64,000 nt of DNA from Clostridia bacterium (GTDB taxonomy: Bacteria > Bacillota > Clostridia > TANB77 > CAG-508). A model generated the notes under the pieces. That model was not told the origin of the DNA and made no database searches. It saw only the letters and a list, made by a program, of their open reading frames with translations. Position 1 is the first letter of the stretch; each line of letters starts with the position of its first letter. The stretch covers positions 209,071 through 273,070 of the forward strand of contig JAFXPH010000002.1 in the NCBI GenBank assembly GCA_017528085.1, read 5' to 3'. The position numbers and the translations under genes were made by a program. This document shows, piece by piece, positions 42,083 to 51,484 of the stretch.

Positions 42083-42172
42083 AATGTTTACCTCCTGCTG
42101 CTTTTTTTTAGCAGCTTTTCTATTTTAACACAAAATAAAATAAAAGTAAAAGAACTAATTTCTTAGTTCTTT

Positions 42173-42763
42173 TTATATTTCACCATTTTCGATTGCAAAA
42201 TGAATTTTCATGAGTGCCTTTTTTCTACAGCCAATTTTATTTTTCTCTTCCATTGTTATTTCTGCTAAAGTCTTTCCTGTATCTAGTTCAAAGATTGGAT
42301 CAAATCCAAATCCATTTTCTCCTCTTGGATATTCAGGTACTTTTCCTACTAGTTCTTCTTCAGCAGTAACTACATTTGAGTTATGATAGCATGCAATTGC
42401 AACTTTAAATCTACAAGTTCTATCGTCTTTTCCTTTAAGTTTTTCTATTAAGCCTAAGTTTCTTTCTTCATCAGTTCCGTCTAGCCATCTGTGAGTATAT
42501 ACTCCTGGAAAACCATCTAGTGCATCTAGTTCTATTCCAGAATCATCTGCAATTATGTAATAGTTTTCCGGAATAGCTTTTGCAACTGATTTTACTTTTG
42601 AAATTGCATTTCCCTTAAAAGTATTCTCATTTTCTATTACTTCTATCTTTTGACCTATTTTTTCTTCTATTTCTTTTAAAGTTAATATTTCATAGTCTTC
42701 AAAGATTCTTTTTATTTCTCTTATTTTTCCTTCATTATTGCTTGCAACTACAATTTTTCTCAT
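42173..42763 (-). CDS. rdgB: XTP/dITP diphosphatase (RdgB/HAM1 family)
   Basis: Removes non-canonical purine nucleotides (ITP, XTP) before they enter nucleic acids. 196 residues with the family motifs ASNNEGKIREI, ADDSGIELDALDGFPGVYTHRW and GENGFGFDPIF. AGGAGTAAAA upstream of the ATG. It is the last gene of a cluster (43694-44203 NUDIX, apt, SseB-like, rdgB) that looks like a nucleotide salvage/clean-up operon. Confidence 0.95.
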   Translation of the reverse strand: MRKIVVASNNEGKIREIKRIFEDYEILTLKEIEEKIGQKIEVIENENTFKGNAISKVKSVAKAIPENYYIIADDSGIELDALDGFPGVYTHRWLDGTDEERNLGLIEKLKGKDDRTCRFKVAIACYHNSNVVTAEEELVGKVPEYPRGENGFGFDPIFELDTGKTLAEITMEEKNKIGCRKKALMKIHFAIENGEI

Positions 42764-42771
42764 TTTTACTC

Positions 42772-43152
42772 CTAAAATACATGAATTAGTTTATCAATAT
42801 ATTCTTTTCTTATAAATATTTGCTTATCGCTATCATCTGGATTTATTATTATTCCGCCACACATTTCTTCTTCCATAACGATATCAAATATTTCTTTTAC
42901 AGTCATAAGTGCATAGTCAATTGATTCATCTGGTAAATTATTATTAGTTAAAACTACAATATATATTTTTGAATCACTTGCTCTTACTGTCATCATGTCA
43001 GAGCCTTCACCTACTGCACTTCTTTTGCATGGCAAAAATAGAGTCTTTTTATCTTTATAAAGATCTCCTAAAACATTTATTATTTCATTATAATCTTCTT
43101 GTGAAGAAGATTTCTTATAGCTTGAAATCTTTTCTTCTAGTTTTTCTACCAT
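42772..43152 (-). CDS. SseB-like domain protein
   Basis: 126 residues with the pattern of the SseB N-terminal domain: LGDLYKDKKTLFLPCKR, VGEGSDMMTVR, IYIVVLTNN, then MCGGIIINPDDSDKQIFIRKEYI. Function of this family in Gram-positive bacteria is not known. Stop and start codons around it are only a few bases from apt and rdgB, so it is part of that operon. Confidence 0.65.
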   Translation of the reverse strand: MVEKLEEKISSYKKSSSQEDYNEIINVLGDLYKDKKTLFLPCKRSAVGEGSDMMTVRASDSKIYIVVLTNNNLPDESIDYALMTVKEIFDIVMEEEMCGGIIINPDDSDKQIFIRKEYIDKLIHVF

Positions 43153-43154
43153 AA

Positions 43155-43697
43155 TTATTCCTCGTTAACATCCAAAAGTGAGAATAGTTTTTCATTATTA
43201 TTTAGTTCTTTGATGTTCATAACAACACCTTCACCTACAACAATTGCTCCTGCTTCAGTAAGTGCAAGTTTAATTGAACTCATTGTGTTTCCTGTAGCAT
43301 AGATATCATCTATTAGGTATACTCTTTTACCAGCATAATCATCGCCTTTTGATAGTTTTGGAAGTTCTAAGTTATCTTTTCCATATTCTTTCTCATATTC
43401 AAAACTATAATCTACAACAGTTGGTGGAAGTTTTCCTTTTTTTCTAACTGGAACAAGTCCTACACCTAGTTTATATGCAACAGGTGCACCAAACAAGAAT
43501 CCTCTTGCTTCTGGTGCTATGATATAGTCAATCTTTTTATCCTTTAATTCTTCTACAAATTTATCAGTTATCTCTTCAAATGTTTCCTTTTGTGAAATAA
43601 GTGGAGTAATATCAATAAACTCCATACCTTCTATTGGATAGTTTTTTTCTGTTCTAATATTAAGTTCATTTGTAAGTGTGTTTTTTAAAATTTTCAT
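43155..43697 (-). CDS. apt: Adenine phosphoribosyltransferase
   Basis: Adenine + PRPP to AMP, purine salvage. 180 residues. PRPP-binding motif VYLIDDIYATGNTM, the adenine-side region APEARGFLFGAPVAYKL and PVRKKGKLPP are all intact. The start overlaps the stop of the upstream NUDIX gene by four bases, indicating coupled translation. AAAGGAGTGA precedes the ATG. Confidence 0.95.
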   Translation of the reverse strand: MKILKNTLTNELNIRTEKNYPIEGMEFIDITPLISQKETFEEITDKFVEELKDKKIDYIIAPEARGFLFGAPVAYKLGVGLVPVRKKGKLPPTVVDYSFEYEKEYGKDNLELPKLSKGDDYAGKRVYLIDDIYATGNTMSSIKLALTEAGAIVVGEGVVMNIKELNNNEKLFSLLDVNEE

Positions 43698-44203
43698 TTT
43701 AAGTCACTCCTTTCTTTTAATATATCTACAGTTCTATATATTTCTTCAACATGATTTATTAAAAAATTACCTTCTTTTACTAAAGAATCTATTTTATCCA
43801 TATCCATCCATTCAACAGATTCTACTTCTTCCTCTTGAAGTTTTAATTTTGATATATCTAAGTCTTTTTTGGCATAATATAATTCAAAAAATACTTGTTT
43901 ATCATCTTCTCTTGATTCATAAAGGAAGTTCATTTCATCTTTTTTTAGGTCTACTCCGATTTCTTCTCTTACTTCAGAAATTGCTCCTTCTAACCCTGTC
44001 TCCCCCGCTTTTGCGTGGCCCCCTGTTGCGCCATACAAGCCATCTTTCAGTTTTGACCTCTTCTGAATTAGAAATTCTCCTTTTGAGTTTTGAATCATAG
44101 TAAGAACAACAATAATATAATTTCCATCTGGAATTTTCTCACCTTTAAAAATAGTTTTACCCGTTCTTACTTTGTTTTTGTCATATAAGTCACGTTTTTC
44201 CAT
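43694..44203 (-). CDS. NUDIX hydrolase
   Basis: 169 residues, NUDIX box GGHAKAGETGLEGAISEVREEIG (about 75-97; metal ligands in SEVREE, where the usual first Arg is Ser). Front end VRTGKTIFKGEKIPDG. Substrate unknown. First gene of the apt-rdgB operon, suggesting damaged or excess nucleotides as substrates. Confidence 0.9.
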   Translation of the reverse strand: MEKRDLYDKNKVRTGKTIFKGEKIPDGNYIIVVLTMIQNSKGEFLIQKRSKLKDGLYGATGGHAKAGETGLEGAISEVREEIGVDLKKDEMNFLYESREDDKQVFFELYYAKKDLDISKLKLQEEEVESVEWMDMDKIDSLVKEGNFLINHVEEIYRTVDILKERSDLK

Positions 44204-44305
44204 TTTTTTATCCTTAAATTATAATTTACACGATTATTATATAAGATTATTTGTCAATTTAAAAGTAAAAAGAAGAAGATTTTTTAATCTTCTTCTTTTG
44301 TATTA

Positions 44306-45310
44306 TTATAAACTTTCTAACGAATCTATTAACTCTATAATTTTCTTATCTATTTCTTTTATTCTTTCTTCTGCTTCTGCTCTTTCTCTAGATTCTTTTC
44401 CTTTTTCACTTAATAATATTTTTTGATATTGAAGTTTTTTCCTCTTTAAATCATTTATTTTCATGTATACACTTTTTTCGTATGAGTCATCTATGCCATT
44501 ATTATTTTGGTCTGCTTCATTATAATAAAGAAGATCTTTTGCAGCTTCAGTAGCTTTTTCAATAACTGTAGTATCGTTATTTTTAAATATTCCACCTATC
44601 ATAGATTGAAGTGTTCCTGTATTTTCATCAGTATACGTTGGTGCTTTTTCTTCTTTATTTGTAGCTACAGCATTTTCTTTAAGTTCTTTTTCGACCATTG
44701 CTCTATATTTTTCTATTTTAGTTTTGTCTATTAAAGAAAATCTTTCATCATCTATATCTACTCTCTTCTTTATAATATCGAAATCTACTAAGTTTAGAAT
44801 AGCTTTTAAAACATATCTTTCTTGAAGATTAATTACCATATTTTCTAATTTTGCAGACATTTCTGGTATAGAAAGCATATCAAATTTATCTAGTAAATCT
44901 ATCATTATTAGTTCTAGTCTTTCAATTCCATCACCAATTAGAAAATCTAATTTTAATTTTCCAACATTATTTTTCTTTTCTTCTTTCATAACTTCTTTAC
45001 TTTTTTTACTTGACCTTTCTCCTTCAATATTAGGATATACTTTTCTCATATTGGCTATTTCAAGTTTGTTCTTTTGAGGATTTAGTAATAGTTTATCTAT
45101 TTTATCACGAGTAGCATTATCCATAGGATTATAATCATCATGACCACATGCTCTACAATGGTATGGTTCATCATTACCAATTGAGAATTGCTCATCATCA
45201 CTACTTAATTCAAATAATCTGCTTTTAGGTTTGCTTCTACTTCTTTTAGTCTTATTTGGATTGAATTCAACATTAGAGCTACCGCATAATCTACATCTAT
45301 AAATACTCAT
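44306..45310 (-). CDS. Protein with N-terminal zinc ribbons and helical body
   Basis: 334 residues. Two cysteine pairs close to the start (CRLCGSSNVEF and YHCRACGHDDY, about residues 5-55) form a zinc ribbon. The rest is helical and charged: ERLELIMIDLLDKFDMLSIPEMSAKLE, then an acidic segment and a C-terminal coiled coil rich in Glu/Lys. Not recognised as a known family. Stands alone between intergenic regions. Confidence 0.68.
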   Translation of the reverse strand: MSIYRCRLCGSSNVEFNPNKTKRSRSKPKSRLFELSSDDEQFSIGNDEPYHCRACGHDDYNPMDNATRDKIDKLLLNPQKNKLEIANMRKVYPNIEGERSSKKSKEVMKEEKKNNVGKLKLDFLIGDGIERLELIMIDLLDKFDMLSIPEMSAKLENMVINLQERYVLKAILNLVDFDIIKKRVDIDDERFSLIDKTKIEKYRAMVEKELKENAVATNKEEKAPTYTDENTGTLQSMIGGIFKNNDTTVIEKATEAAKDLLYYNEADQNNNGIDDSYEKSVYMKINDLKRKKLQYQKILLSEKGKESRERAEAEERIKEIDKKIIELIDSLESL

Positions 45311-45386
45311 ATTATCCCCCTATAAGTTTATAATACCTAAATAGCAATTATATTACAATAAAAATTGTGTTACATTTATTTTAAAA

Positions 45387-45414
45387 AACCATCTATTATT
45401 ATAGATGGTTTTAA
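45387..45414 (-). terminator. Terminator of the Xre-type membrane regulator
   Basis: AAAACCATCTAT / ATAGATGGTTTT stem with a T-run on the minus strand just after the stop codon. Confidence 0.85.
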
Positions 45415-45418
45415 AATT

Positions 45419-46954
45419 TTAATTATTTCTTAATTCAGTTTTTAACTCTTCATTTAGCATCTCTATTTCATCATCTTTATTGTCGATTGTTCTTGTAAGT
45501 TCTTCATAATCATTGCTTAAATTTTCATAATCTTCTCTTAATGTTTGATATTTTTGCACAATGTCTAATTGGTTTTCAAAATTTGTTTTTAGTTTTTCTA
45601 TATTTTCTTTTGAAGCATGAACTGTAATAATACAATCATTTTGCCAATCTGTCTCATAGATTACAATCCTCTTATTATTAATATTATCAATAAATTCTTT
45701 TACAGTATCATATTCCTCTAGGTCATAATCTCTATATGTACTTCTTATTACTACAGCATTTTTAATAACTTCTTTTTCTACTTCAATATTATGTTTTGCT
45801 TTAGCTGTAATTTTTATATTTGGGATGTCTTCTTCAATATATTCTACAGCTAATCCTCTATTGTCTTCTATATATAAGTCATCTTTCATTTCTTCTTCAA
45901 AGACTATATCTACATATTCTTCTCCATATGGATCTTTTGTCTCAATTGTATAATCTTTAATTCCAAGTACTATTGTTCCACAAGCGACTCCACCCATAAT
46001 AAGAGCAATTAAGAATAATCTTCCCCATAGCTTATAGTTTGGTCCTTTATTTGCAATAAATGAATAAAGTCCATGTAGTATTACAAAATTAATAAGTAGT
46101 AATCCGATAAGTCCTAAAAGGACACCTATAAATACAATTACTGTCTTAGTAAACATGAATGAAATAACTATACCTGCTACTAATAGAACAAAAGAAATTG
46201 AACACCAAATTCCTAAAAATGCTGCAAATAATTTTATGCAGAATATAACAATTTTACCTAATCCATTTAAAATAGTAGAACCGCTACTAGATTCATCTCT
46301 AATTATTATTCTCTCTTTTGGCTTTCCTTCAAATATCTCTTTTTCTTTTGATTCTTTTTGATCTTTTTCTTCTTTAGGTTCTTCTTTTTTGTCAGCCTCT
46401 TTTGATTTTTCTTTAGGCTCCCTTACAACTTCATAATAGTCTAAATATCTTACTTTAAAAATATGAAGTACAATCGTAACTGCAACTACAACAAATATTA
46501 TTTTGTATATTGCATCTATTAATTTAAATAGTCCTCTAAATCCAAGTCCCATAAATATTGAACTTAAAAGTCCACTAGAAACTACATAGATTATATAAAG
46601 AACAAATGCAATTATTATCTCTTCTATAATAAGTTTAATCTTTTGAGAAAACTTCATAGAAATAAACATATTTACAGATTTAGTTATATAGTTTAAAAAG
46701 TCTTCAACATACTTATTAAAATTAATTTTTGACTTCTTTTCATCATCCACTTTATTAACATTTTCATTAATAAGCTCATCTACATTGTAATTATAAAGTT
46801 TACAAATTAATAATATTTTATCCATCTCAGGATAACTTGTTTCAGACTCCCATTTTGATACTGCTTGTCTTGATACCCCAAGTTTTTCTGCAAATTGTTC
46901 TTGAGATAAATTATTTTCCTTTCTAATTTTTTTCAAATTTTCAGATAGTTTCAT
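45419..46954 (-). CDS. Xre-family HTH regulator fused to a multi-spanning membrane domain
   Basis: 511 residues from the ATG at 46954 (GGAGGAAGTTTT upstream). N-terminal HTH_3 domain (LKKIRKENNLSQEQFAEKLG, then VSRQAVSKWE, residues ~5-55), a linker, a membrane segment pair at ~110-165, an acidic Lys/Glu linker (KEADKKEEPKEEKDQKESK), further segments around 230-330, then an extracytoplasmic or cytoplasmic ~120-residue domain ending in a coiled coil. Design suggests a membrane-tethered transcription factor sensing an envelope signal. Four GGTTG-type repeats upstream could be its own operator. Confidence 0.87.
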   Translation of the reverse strand: MKLSENLKKIRKENNLSQEQFAEKLGVSRQAVSKWESETSYPEMDKILLICKLYNYNVDELINENVNKVDDEKKSKINFNKYVEDFLNYITKSVNMFISMKFSQKIKLIIEEIIIAFVLYIIYVVSSGLLSSIFMGLGFRGLFKLIDAIYKIIFVVVAVTIVLHIFKVRYLDYYEVVREPKEKSKEADKKEEPKEEKDQKESKEKEIFEGKPKERIIIRDESSSGSTILNGLGKIVIFCIKLFAAFLGIWCSISFVLLVAGIVISFMFTKTVIVFIGVLLGLIGLLLINFVILHGLYSFIANKGPNYKLWGRLFLIALIMGGVACGTIVLGIKDYTIETKDPYGEEYVDIVFEEEMKDDLYIEDNRGLAVEYIEEDIPNIKITAKAKHNIEVEKEVIKNAVVIRSTYRDYDLEEYDTVKEFIDNINNKRIVIYETDWQNDCIITVHASKENIEKLKTNFENQLDIVQKYQTLREDYENLSNDYEELTRTIDNKDDEIEMLNEELKTELRNN

Positions 46955-46998
46955 AAAACTTCCTCCTTCCACTTTAAAAAAATTATATTTTTTCTACC

Positions 46999-47060
46999 GG
47001 TTGCATTCTACCAATTTTCGGTTGTTTTTTGTATAAATTTAGTTGCATTTTTGGTTGCAT
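46999..47060 (-). promoter_or_regulatory. Helically phased GGTTGCAT repeats, probable operator
   Basis: GGTTGCAT (46999), GGTTG (47020), AGTTGCAT (47041) and GGTTGCAT (47053): starts spaced 21, 21 and 12 bases. They cover the promoter region of the Xre-type regulator and lie on the same face of the helix for the first three. Likely its autoregulatory operator. Confidence 0.5.
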
Positions 47061-47097
47061 AGCACTTTTTTTCTATGATTTTAACAAAAAAGTAGCA

Positions 47098-47853
47098 CTA
47101 TTTTTGTGCTACTATTCCATAATATCTTCTTATTAGTAAGATACCTTTTTCTGTTGTATTTTCAGTAATATATTTATCAATTAATGATTCATCAATATTA
47201 GGTATAACTTCTTTCATTCCATCTACTTCTGAGAAGTCTGTTAATATTGGTGCTTTATATAAAAGAAGCATCAAGTCTTCTTTTGTTTTATAGTATTCTC
47301 TCATATGAATTGGTATTAATTCTACATGTTTAAATCCTGCATCTAATAAATCTTCATAATCTATGAAGCTTATTGGTTTAGGATCATTATATGCTTGGCC
47401 TTTTCCAAAAAGTCTTTTTAAAGCCCAACAATCTAATTTATCAACACCTCTTAGTATTAGATATCCATTAGGTTTAAGTGCATTATAAATTCCTTTTGCA
47501 TCTATTATTGTATGTCTTGCAGTAATAATATCAAATGATTCTGGTTCAACATCCATATTTAGATTATCCATTACTCTAAACACAATGTTTTCTTTGTTAT
47601 ACTTTTTTAAATTCTCATTTGCAGTTTTAATCATCTCTTCTGAAAAATCAGTTCCAATTATTTCTTTAGCTTTTGGGAAATGTTTAAGAACATTTTCTCC
47701 ACCACCAGTTCCTAAATCTAGTATTCTAGATTCTTCTGTAGCATGATCATATAGTTCTCCATAGTAGTCCCAGTCAGTCATACAATCTTCGTACATGTTT
47801 ATATGAGAAAAATCCCAATTTTTAGCTCTTTCATAAAAATCTAATTCACTCAT
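47098..47853 (-). CDS. SAM-dependent methyltransferase (class I)
   Basis: 251 residues. Motif I RILDLGTGGGENVLKHFP, acidic residue at the end of strand 2 (EIIGTDFSEEMIKTA), motif II FRVMDNLNMDVEPESFDIITARHTI and LKPNGYLILRGVD. Substrate cannot be told; the middle WALKRLFGKGQAYNDP section is not known to me. Follows the 229-residue gene in the same orientation with a 12-base gap. Confidence 0.85.
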   Translation of the reverse strand: MSELDFYERAKNWDFSHINMYEDCMTDWDYYGELYDHATEESRILDLGTGGGENVLKHFPKAKEIIGTDFSEEMIKTANENLKKYNKENIVFRVMDNLNMDVEPESFDIITARHTIIDAKGIYNALKPNGYLILRGVDKLDCWALKRLFGKGQAYNDPKPISFIDYEDLLDAGFKHVELIPIHMREYYKTKEDLMLLLYKAPILTDFSEVDGMKEVIPNIDESLIDKYITENTTEKGILLIRRYYGIVAQK

Positions 47854-47865
47854 TTTGGCTCCCTT

Positions 47866-48555
47866 CTAGAAGTCTTCTTCAGCATCAGTTTCATCTATGT
47901 CATCATCTGGCTCTACATCTTCTGTTTCATTAAAGTATTCTTCTTCATAGTCTATTTTAGCAAATGCTTTTTCACCTTTATCATATCTCCAATATGCTTC
48001 ATATTTGAAACCTTGGTTTAATTTGTTTGTGACTTCTAATATAAATTCATCTAATATATCTTTATCATAGATATGAGATAGAATATCTATTGCATATTCA
48101 TATGCATACTTTCTTCCATCATATGTAATGTCATATTTATAATCGCCATTATTTTCATATCTATAGCCATCTTTTTCAAAATATTTCCATTCATCAATTA
48201 ATTTATCTCTATTGTTATATTCATTTTGGAATCCTACTCTTGTTGCATAGTTAGTAAAGATATAAAAAACTGTATCTTCTATTAAGTCTAAAGAGATCAT
48301 AAATTCATATTTGCCATTTTCTTCTTTTACATAATAGAATCCTACACCATCTTTATAATTAAAGTTAGTATCAGGTAGATATATTAATCTATCTAATACT
48401 TCTGCTTTATCTTCTTTACTGTCATCTTTATTAATTAAACCTAGTTTAATTGCTTTTTTCTCTACACTTTCTTTAAGTTCATCTACGAATTCTCTTTCGC
48501 TATCATCCATTTCGTAGTAGAATAACTCTTCTGCGTTTAATTTACTTGCGTCCAT
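47866..48555 (-). CDS. Hypothetical acidic protein, 229 residues
   Basis: Soluble, rich in Asp, Glu, Tyr and Lys, with the start ELFYYEMDDSEREFVDELKE and an acidic end (EDVEPDDDIDETDAEEDF). No membrane segment, no cysteine cluster. Family not recognised. Its start overlaps the end of the upstream YjbR/EVE-like gene by 14 bases, so translation is likely coupled with that gene. Confidence 0.68.
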   Translation of the reverse strand: MDASKLNAEELFYYEMDDSEREFVDELKESVEKKAIKLGLINKDDSKEDKAEVLDRLIYLPDTNFNYKDGVGFYYVKEENGKYEFMISLDLIEDTVFYIFTNYATRVGFQNEYNNRDKLIDEWKYFEKDGYRYENNGDYKYDITYDGRKYAYEYAIDILSHIYDKDILDEFILEVTNKLNQGFKYEAYWRYDKGEKAFAKIDYEEEYFNETEDVEPDDDIDETDAEEDF

Positions 48556-49621
48556 CTTTGTTTTCTTTCTCCTTTGAGTTTATGTATTTACTAAGTTCTT
48601 CTGGCATAAATCTTGAATTTCTTACTGCCATTACTCCATAGTCATTTAATAATTTAAATGAATATTTTCCTTTTTCATAGTTTTTTAAAAGTTTTACTCT
48701 AATTAGTTCCTTAATATTACTATGAGCTTTTTTCTCATATGGAATTCCAGTTTCTATTACTTCGCACTTATACATAATTGATGAATAAGGTGCTGCAACA
48801 TAAAGGTAGATCATATCACCTACTTTAATATTACTAGATTGTTTCCATATAGCTTCTTTTTTGCCTTTAAATTCATTAATTAAATCATAGTACTTTGGGT
48901 TTGCAGGTACTATCCATTCATTAGTTGTTCCTTTTCTTACTTTCTTACCATTTGCAGCAAACTGATAACTTTCGTCTACAAGTTTCATTATAGAGCTATC
49001 TTCTTGCTTGTCATCCATAGTAACTGTTATCCAGTACTTTTTGTTCATGTGATATGCTGGATATATTCCATTTTCATGAACTAAGTCTGGAATCTTCTTA
49101 TCATCAATTTTAAGATTTATTACTTCAATATATCCCTTTTTATTTTCTTCAAGCTTTGAGTAATCTATTCCCATGATTAAGCCATACCATTTTAAAGTAT
49201 CTTTATGTTTAATGGCTCCACATGTTGGGTCATCCATCCACTCGAAGTCCGGTACATCTCCGTATTTTTCTTTAATAAGATTTACTATTCTTAATGTTTG
49301 ATTGAATTCAAATTGTTCTTTTTGATAGCAATTGTTTCTAATATCTAAAAGTAAATTTTGAATATTCTCTCTTACACTTGCTACAAACTCACCTTGATTT
49401 TCTTCCATTCTAAAGTTTGTATATTCGTCTCCAAAAGCATTATCTATTACTATTAAATTTACTTTTTTATCTTTACTTATTGCTATTTCTACTTTAAAAG
49501 AATCATCCATGATATTTTTTTCATAGACTAAACTATCTTTTTCTTCTTTGAACCCATATTTTTTGAGTTTTTTTACATCGTATTTATAACTTATAAATAG
49601 CTCTTCTTCGATATTATACAT
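48542..49621 (-). CDS. YjbR/MmcQ-like protein with C-terminal EVE/PUA-like domain
   Basis: 359 residues. Residues ~90-215 match the MmcQ/YjbR group (CyaY-like fold): DDPTCGAIKHKDTLKWYGLI, GYIEVINLKIDDKKIPDL, YPAYHMNKKYWITVTMDD. Residues ~230-345 look like an EVE/PUA-like domain (EWIVPANPKYYDLINEF, IWKQSSNIKVGDMIYLYVA, YKCEVIETGIPY), a fold that reads modified bases in nucleic acid. The first ~90 residues are another small alpha/beta region. A combination of the two is not common. Function unknown; nucleic-acid reading is inference. Confidence 0.7.
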   Translation of the reverse strand: MYNIEEELFISYKYDVKKLKKYGFKEEKDSLVYEKNIMDDSFKVEIAISKDKKVNLIVIDNAFGDEYTNFRMEENQGEFVASVRENIQNLLLDIRNNCYQKEQFEFNQTLRIVNLIKEKYGDVPDFEWMDDPTCGAIKHKDTLKWYGLIMGIDYSKLEENKKGYIEVINLKIDDKKIPDLVHENGIYPAYHMNKKYWITVTMDDKQEDSSIMKLVDESYQFAANGKKVRKGTTNEWIVPANPKYYDLINEFKGKKEAIWKQSSNIKVGDMIYLYVAAPYSSIMYKCEVIETGIPYEKKAHSNIKELIRVKLLKNYEKGKYSFKLLNDYGVMAVRNSRFMPEELSKYINSKEKENKDGRK

Positions 49622-49630
49622 TTTACATCC

Positions 49631-50188
49631 TTATTTTAAATTTAGTTTATCTATTAGTTTTTGATAGATAGGTTTCATTTTTGCCTCAGTTGAAGCTTCA
49701 ACTGCCTTATCAATATCTATCCATTTCACACCACTATTTTCATCTTCTTTCATTCTAAGTGGTTCTGTATCATCTACTTCTACTAGATAGCAACAATTTA
49801 AATGCACATGACTTGGTACAAATTTACCTCTTTTAATGTGGCTATCTACAGTAAGAATCTCAATACTATAGATTCCATCACTAATTATTTTTACATTTGT
49901 AAGTCCTGTTTCTTCTCCAATTTCTTTTAATGCCACATAGTCAAGATCTGCATCTCCATCAGCATGTCCACCGACCCAAGCCCATGAGTTATAAATATTA
50001 TGATAAATCATGAGTACCTTAGTTCTTTCTTTATTTACTATCCATCCAGATGCTGTAAAGTGACACATTTGATTTTCTCGAGTTAGTACATCATCAAATG
50101 TATCAATGTATTTAAGCATAAGAGCTTTATCTGCTTCTTCTTGTTCATTAAATGTTTTATAGTTTTCTATTTCATCTCTTAAATGCAT
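49631..50188 (-). CDS. NUDIX hydrolase
   Basis: 185 residues. NUDIX box GGHADGDADLDYVALKEIGEETG (about 80-102), with KEIGEE as metal ligands; the first Glu position of the box is replaced by Ala, which could weaken the canonical signature. Surrounding region CHFTASGWIVNKERTKVLMI and WAWVGGHAD agrees with the 8-oxo-dGTP/ADP-ribose type. Substrate not known. Confidence 0.87.
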   Translation of the reverse strand: MHLRDEIENYKTFNEQEEADKALMLKYIDTFDDVLTRENQMCHFTASGWIVNKERTKVLMIYHNIYNSWAWVGGHADGDADLDYVALKEIGEETGLTNVKIISDGIYSIEILTVDSHIKRGKFVPSHVHLNCCYLVEVDDTEPLRMKEDENSGVKWIDIDKAVEASTEAKMKPIYQKLIDKLNLK

Positions 50189-50198
50189 ATTTTTACTC

Positions 50199-50627
50199 CT
50201 AATTATTATTATTTTTATTTTCTCTTACTTTTTTATTTTCATTTTGTCTTTCTAGTATTTCTGGTACACGTCTTTTTCCACATGTAGAGCATCTTTTTGA
50301 TACAGCTGCGCAAGTTGAACATAACTTTGGAGTTATAGTTGATGTACTTTCACCTTTATATCCGCAAACTTTGCATCTCCATGTAGTCATTGCTGAACCT
50401 CCTATTGTAGGATGATCAGTATATCCTCCATCCATAATTCTTCTAAAACTTGCCCTTTCATCTTCATCTTCTTCTAACATCTCTAAATCTCGTATGCAAT
50501 ATTCATTTCCATATAATTTAGCAGCTTTTGTTTCAATCATACTTTCTGGATAATAATTATATTTAACTGCTAAAGCCATAAAAAAGAGAAGAATTATAAT
50601 TACAATTATTCCAACTTTCTTTTTCAT
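50199..50627 (-). CDS. Membrane-anchored protein with zinc ribbon
   Basis: 142 residues. One N-terminal membrane segment (about 4-24), then a middle region and cysteine pairs WRCKVCGYKG, LCSTCAAVS and RCSTCGKRR near residues 85-120, likely two zinc sites, and a Lys/Asn-rich tail. Not recognised as a named family. Sits upstream of the NUDIX gene on the same strand. Confidence 0.65.
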   Translation of the reverse strand: MKKKVGIIVIIILLFFMALAVKYNYYPESMIETKAAKLYGNEYCIRDLEMLEEDEDERASFRRIMDGGYTDHPTIGGSAMTTWRCKVCGYKGESTSTITPKLCSTCAAVSKRCSTCGKRRVPEILERQNENKKVRENKNNNN

Positions 50628-50731
50628 ATATAACTCCTTTAGCTTTAAGATTTACATTTGAATTATATCATAAAACTATTTAAAAAGAACCATTTTATAG
50701 ACTATTAATTTTGAATTTATTGTGAATATCA

Positions 50732-50759
50732 TTGACTTAATTTTTTAGAATAATATAAT
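50732..50759 (+). promoter_or_regulatory. Promoter of the lipoprotein-like gene
   Basis: TTGACT (50732-50737), 16-base spacer and TATAAT (50754-50759). Confidence 0.6.
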
Positions 50760-50798
50760 AAGATTGCAATTAAATAAAAGAAAGAAGGTATTTAACTT

Positions 50799-51473
50799 AT
50801 GAAAAATAATGGTGAAGTTATTTTTTTACTATTCGTTATTATTATTCTTTTAGTAATAATTGGATACTTAATCAGTTGTAAAACTATTACTACTGAAACA
50901 TTTACAGAAGTAGCAAGTGAGTCTACTCAAGTAGAAAATACTGAAGATAATGCTAAAGAAGCTGATTCTTCTACAAGAACATTAAATGAAAATGAGCTTG
51001 ACTTATTTGAGCAATATTTAGAGTCAGAAGGTGTATGGAATTTCTTATATGTAAAATATGCTGACGTATCAGAATTTAACTTAAAAGAATTCTTAACATA
51101 CTATTTTGTAAACTCTACTGATGCAACAGACAAACAAATTTTAGAATATTTAGGTGAAAAAGAGCCTAACGTTCCACTTCATTTATATTTTAAAACGAAC
51201 TTAGATGAAACATTTAAAAAATTTACTGGTAAAGATGTATCTGTAATTACTAACAAAGATTATCTTCCACCTGTAACAAAAGATGGATACTATTACTATA
51301 ATAGAACATCTGATGCAAACTTTGCAGATTTTGATGTAATAAGCGGAACAGAAGAAGGAAATAAATATGTTATAACTTATACAGCAAAATCATTTGATGG
51401 TGAAAACTATGAAGTAACTTTAGAAAAAGTTGATGGTAAATTTATATTCGTATCAAATGTTAAAGCACAATAA
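50799..51473 (+). CDS. Predicted lipoprotein or single-TM exported protein
   Basis: 224 residues: basic start, hydrophobic segment (VIFLLFVIIILLVIIGYL) ending ISC, which can be a lipobox (L-I-S-C at about residue 27) or just a membrane anchor. A Glu/Thr/Ser-rich spacer follows, then a soluble ~150-residue domain, ending with two strand-rich repeats (YVITYTAKSFDGENYEVTL). Function unknown. AAAGAAGGTATTT lies before the ATG. Terminator at 51485-51520. Confidence 0.72.
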   Translation: MKNNGEVIFLLFVIIILLVIIGYLISCKTITTETFTEVASESTQVENTEDNAKEADSSTRTLNENELDLFEQYLESEGVWNFLYVKYADVSEFNLKEFLTYYFVNSTDATDKQILEYLGEKEPNVPLHLYFKTNLDETFKKFTGKDVSVITNKDYLPPVTKDGYYYYNRTSDANFADFDVISGTEEGNKYVITYTAKSFDGENYEVTLEKVDGKFIFVSNVKAQ

Positions 51474-51484
51474 TAAATTTAAAA

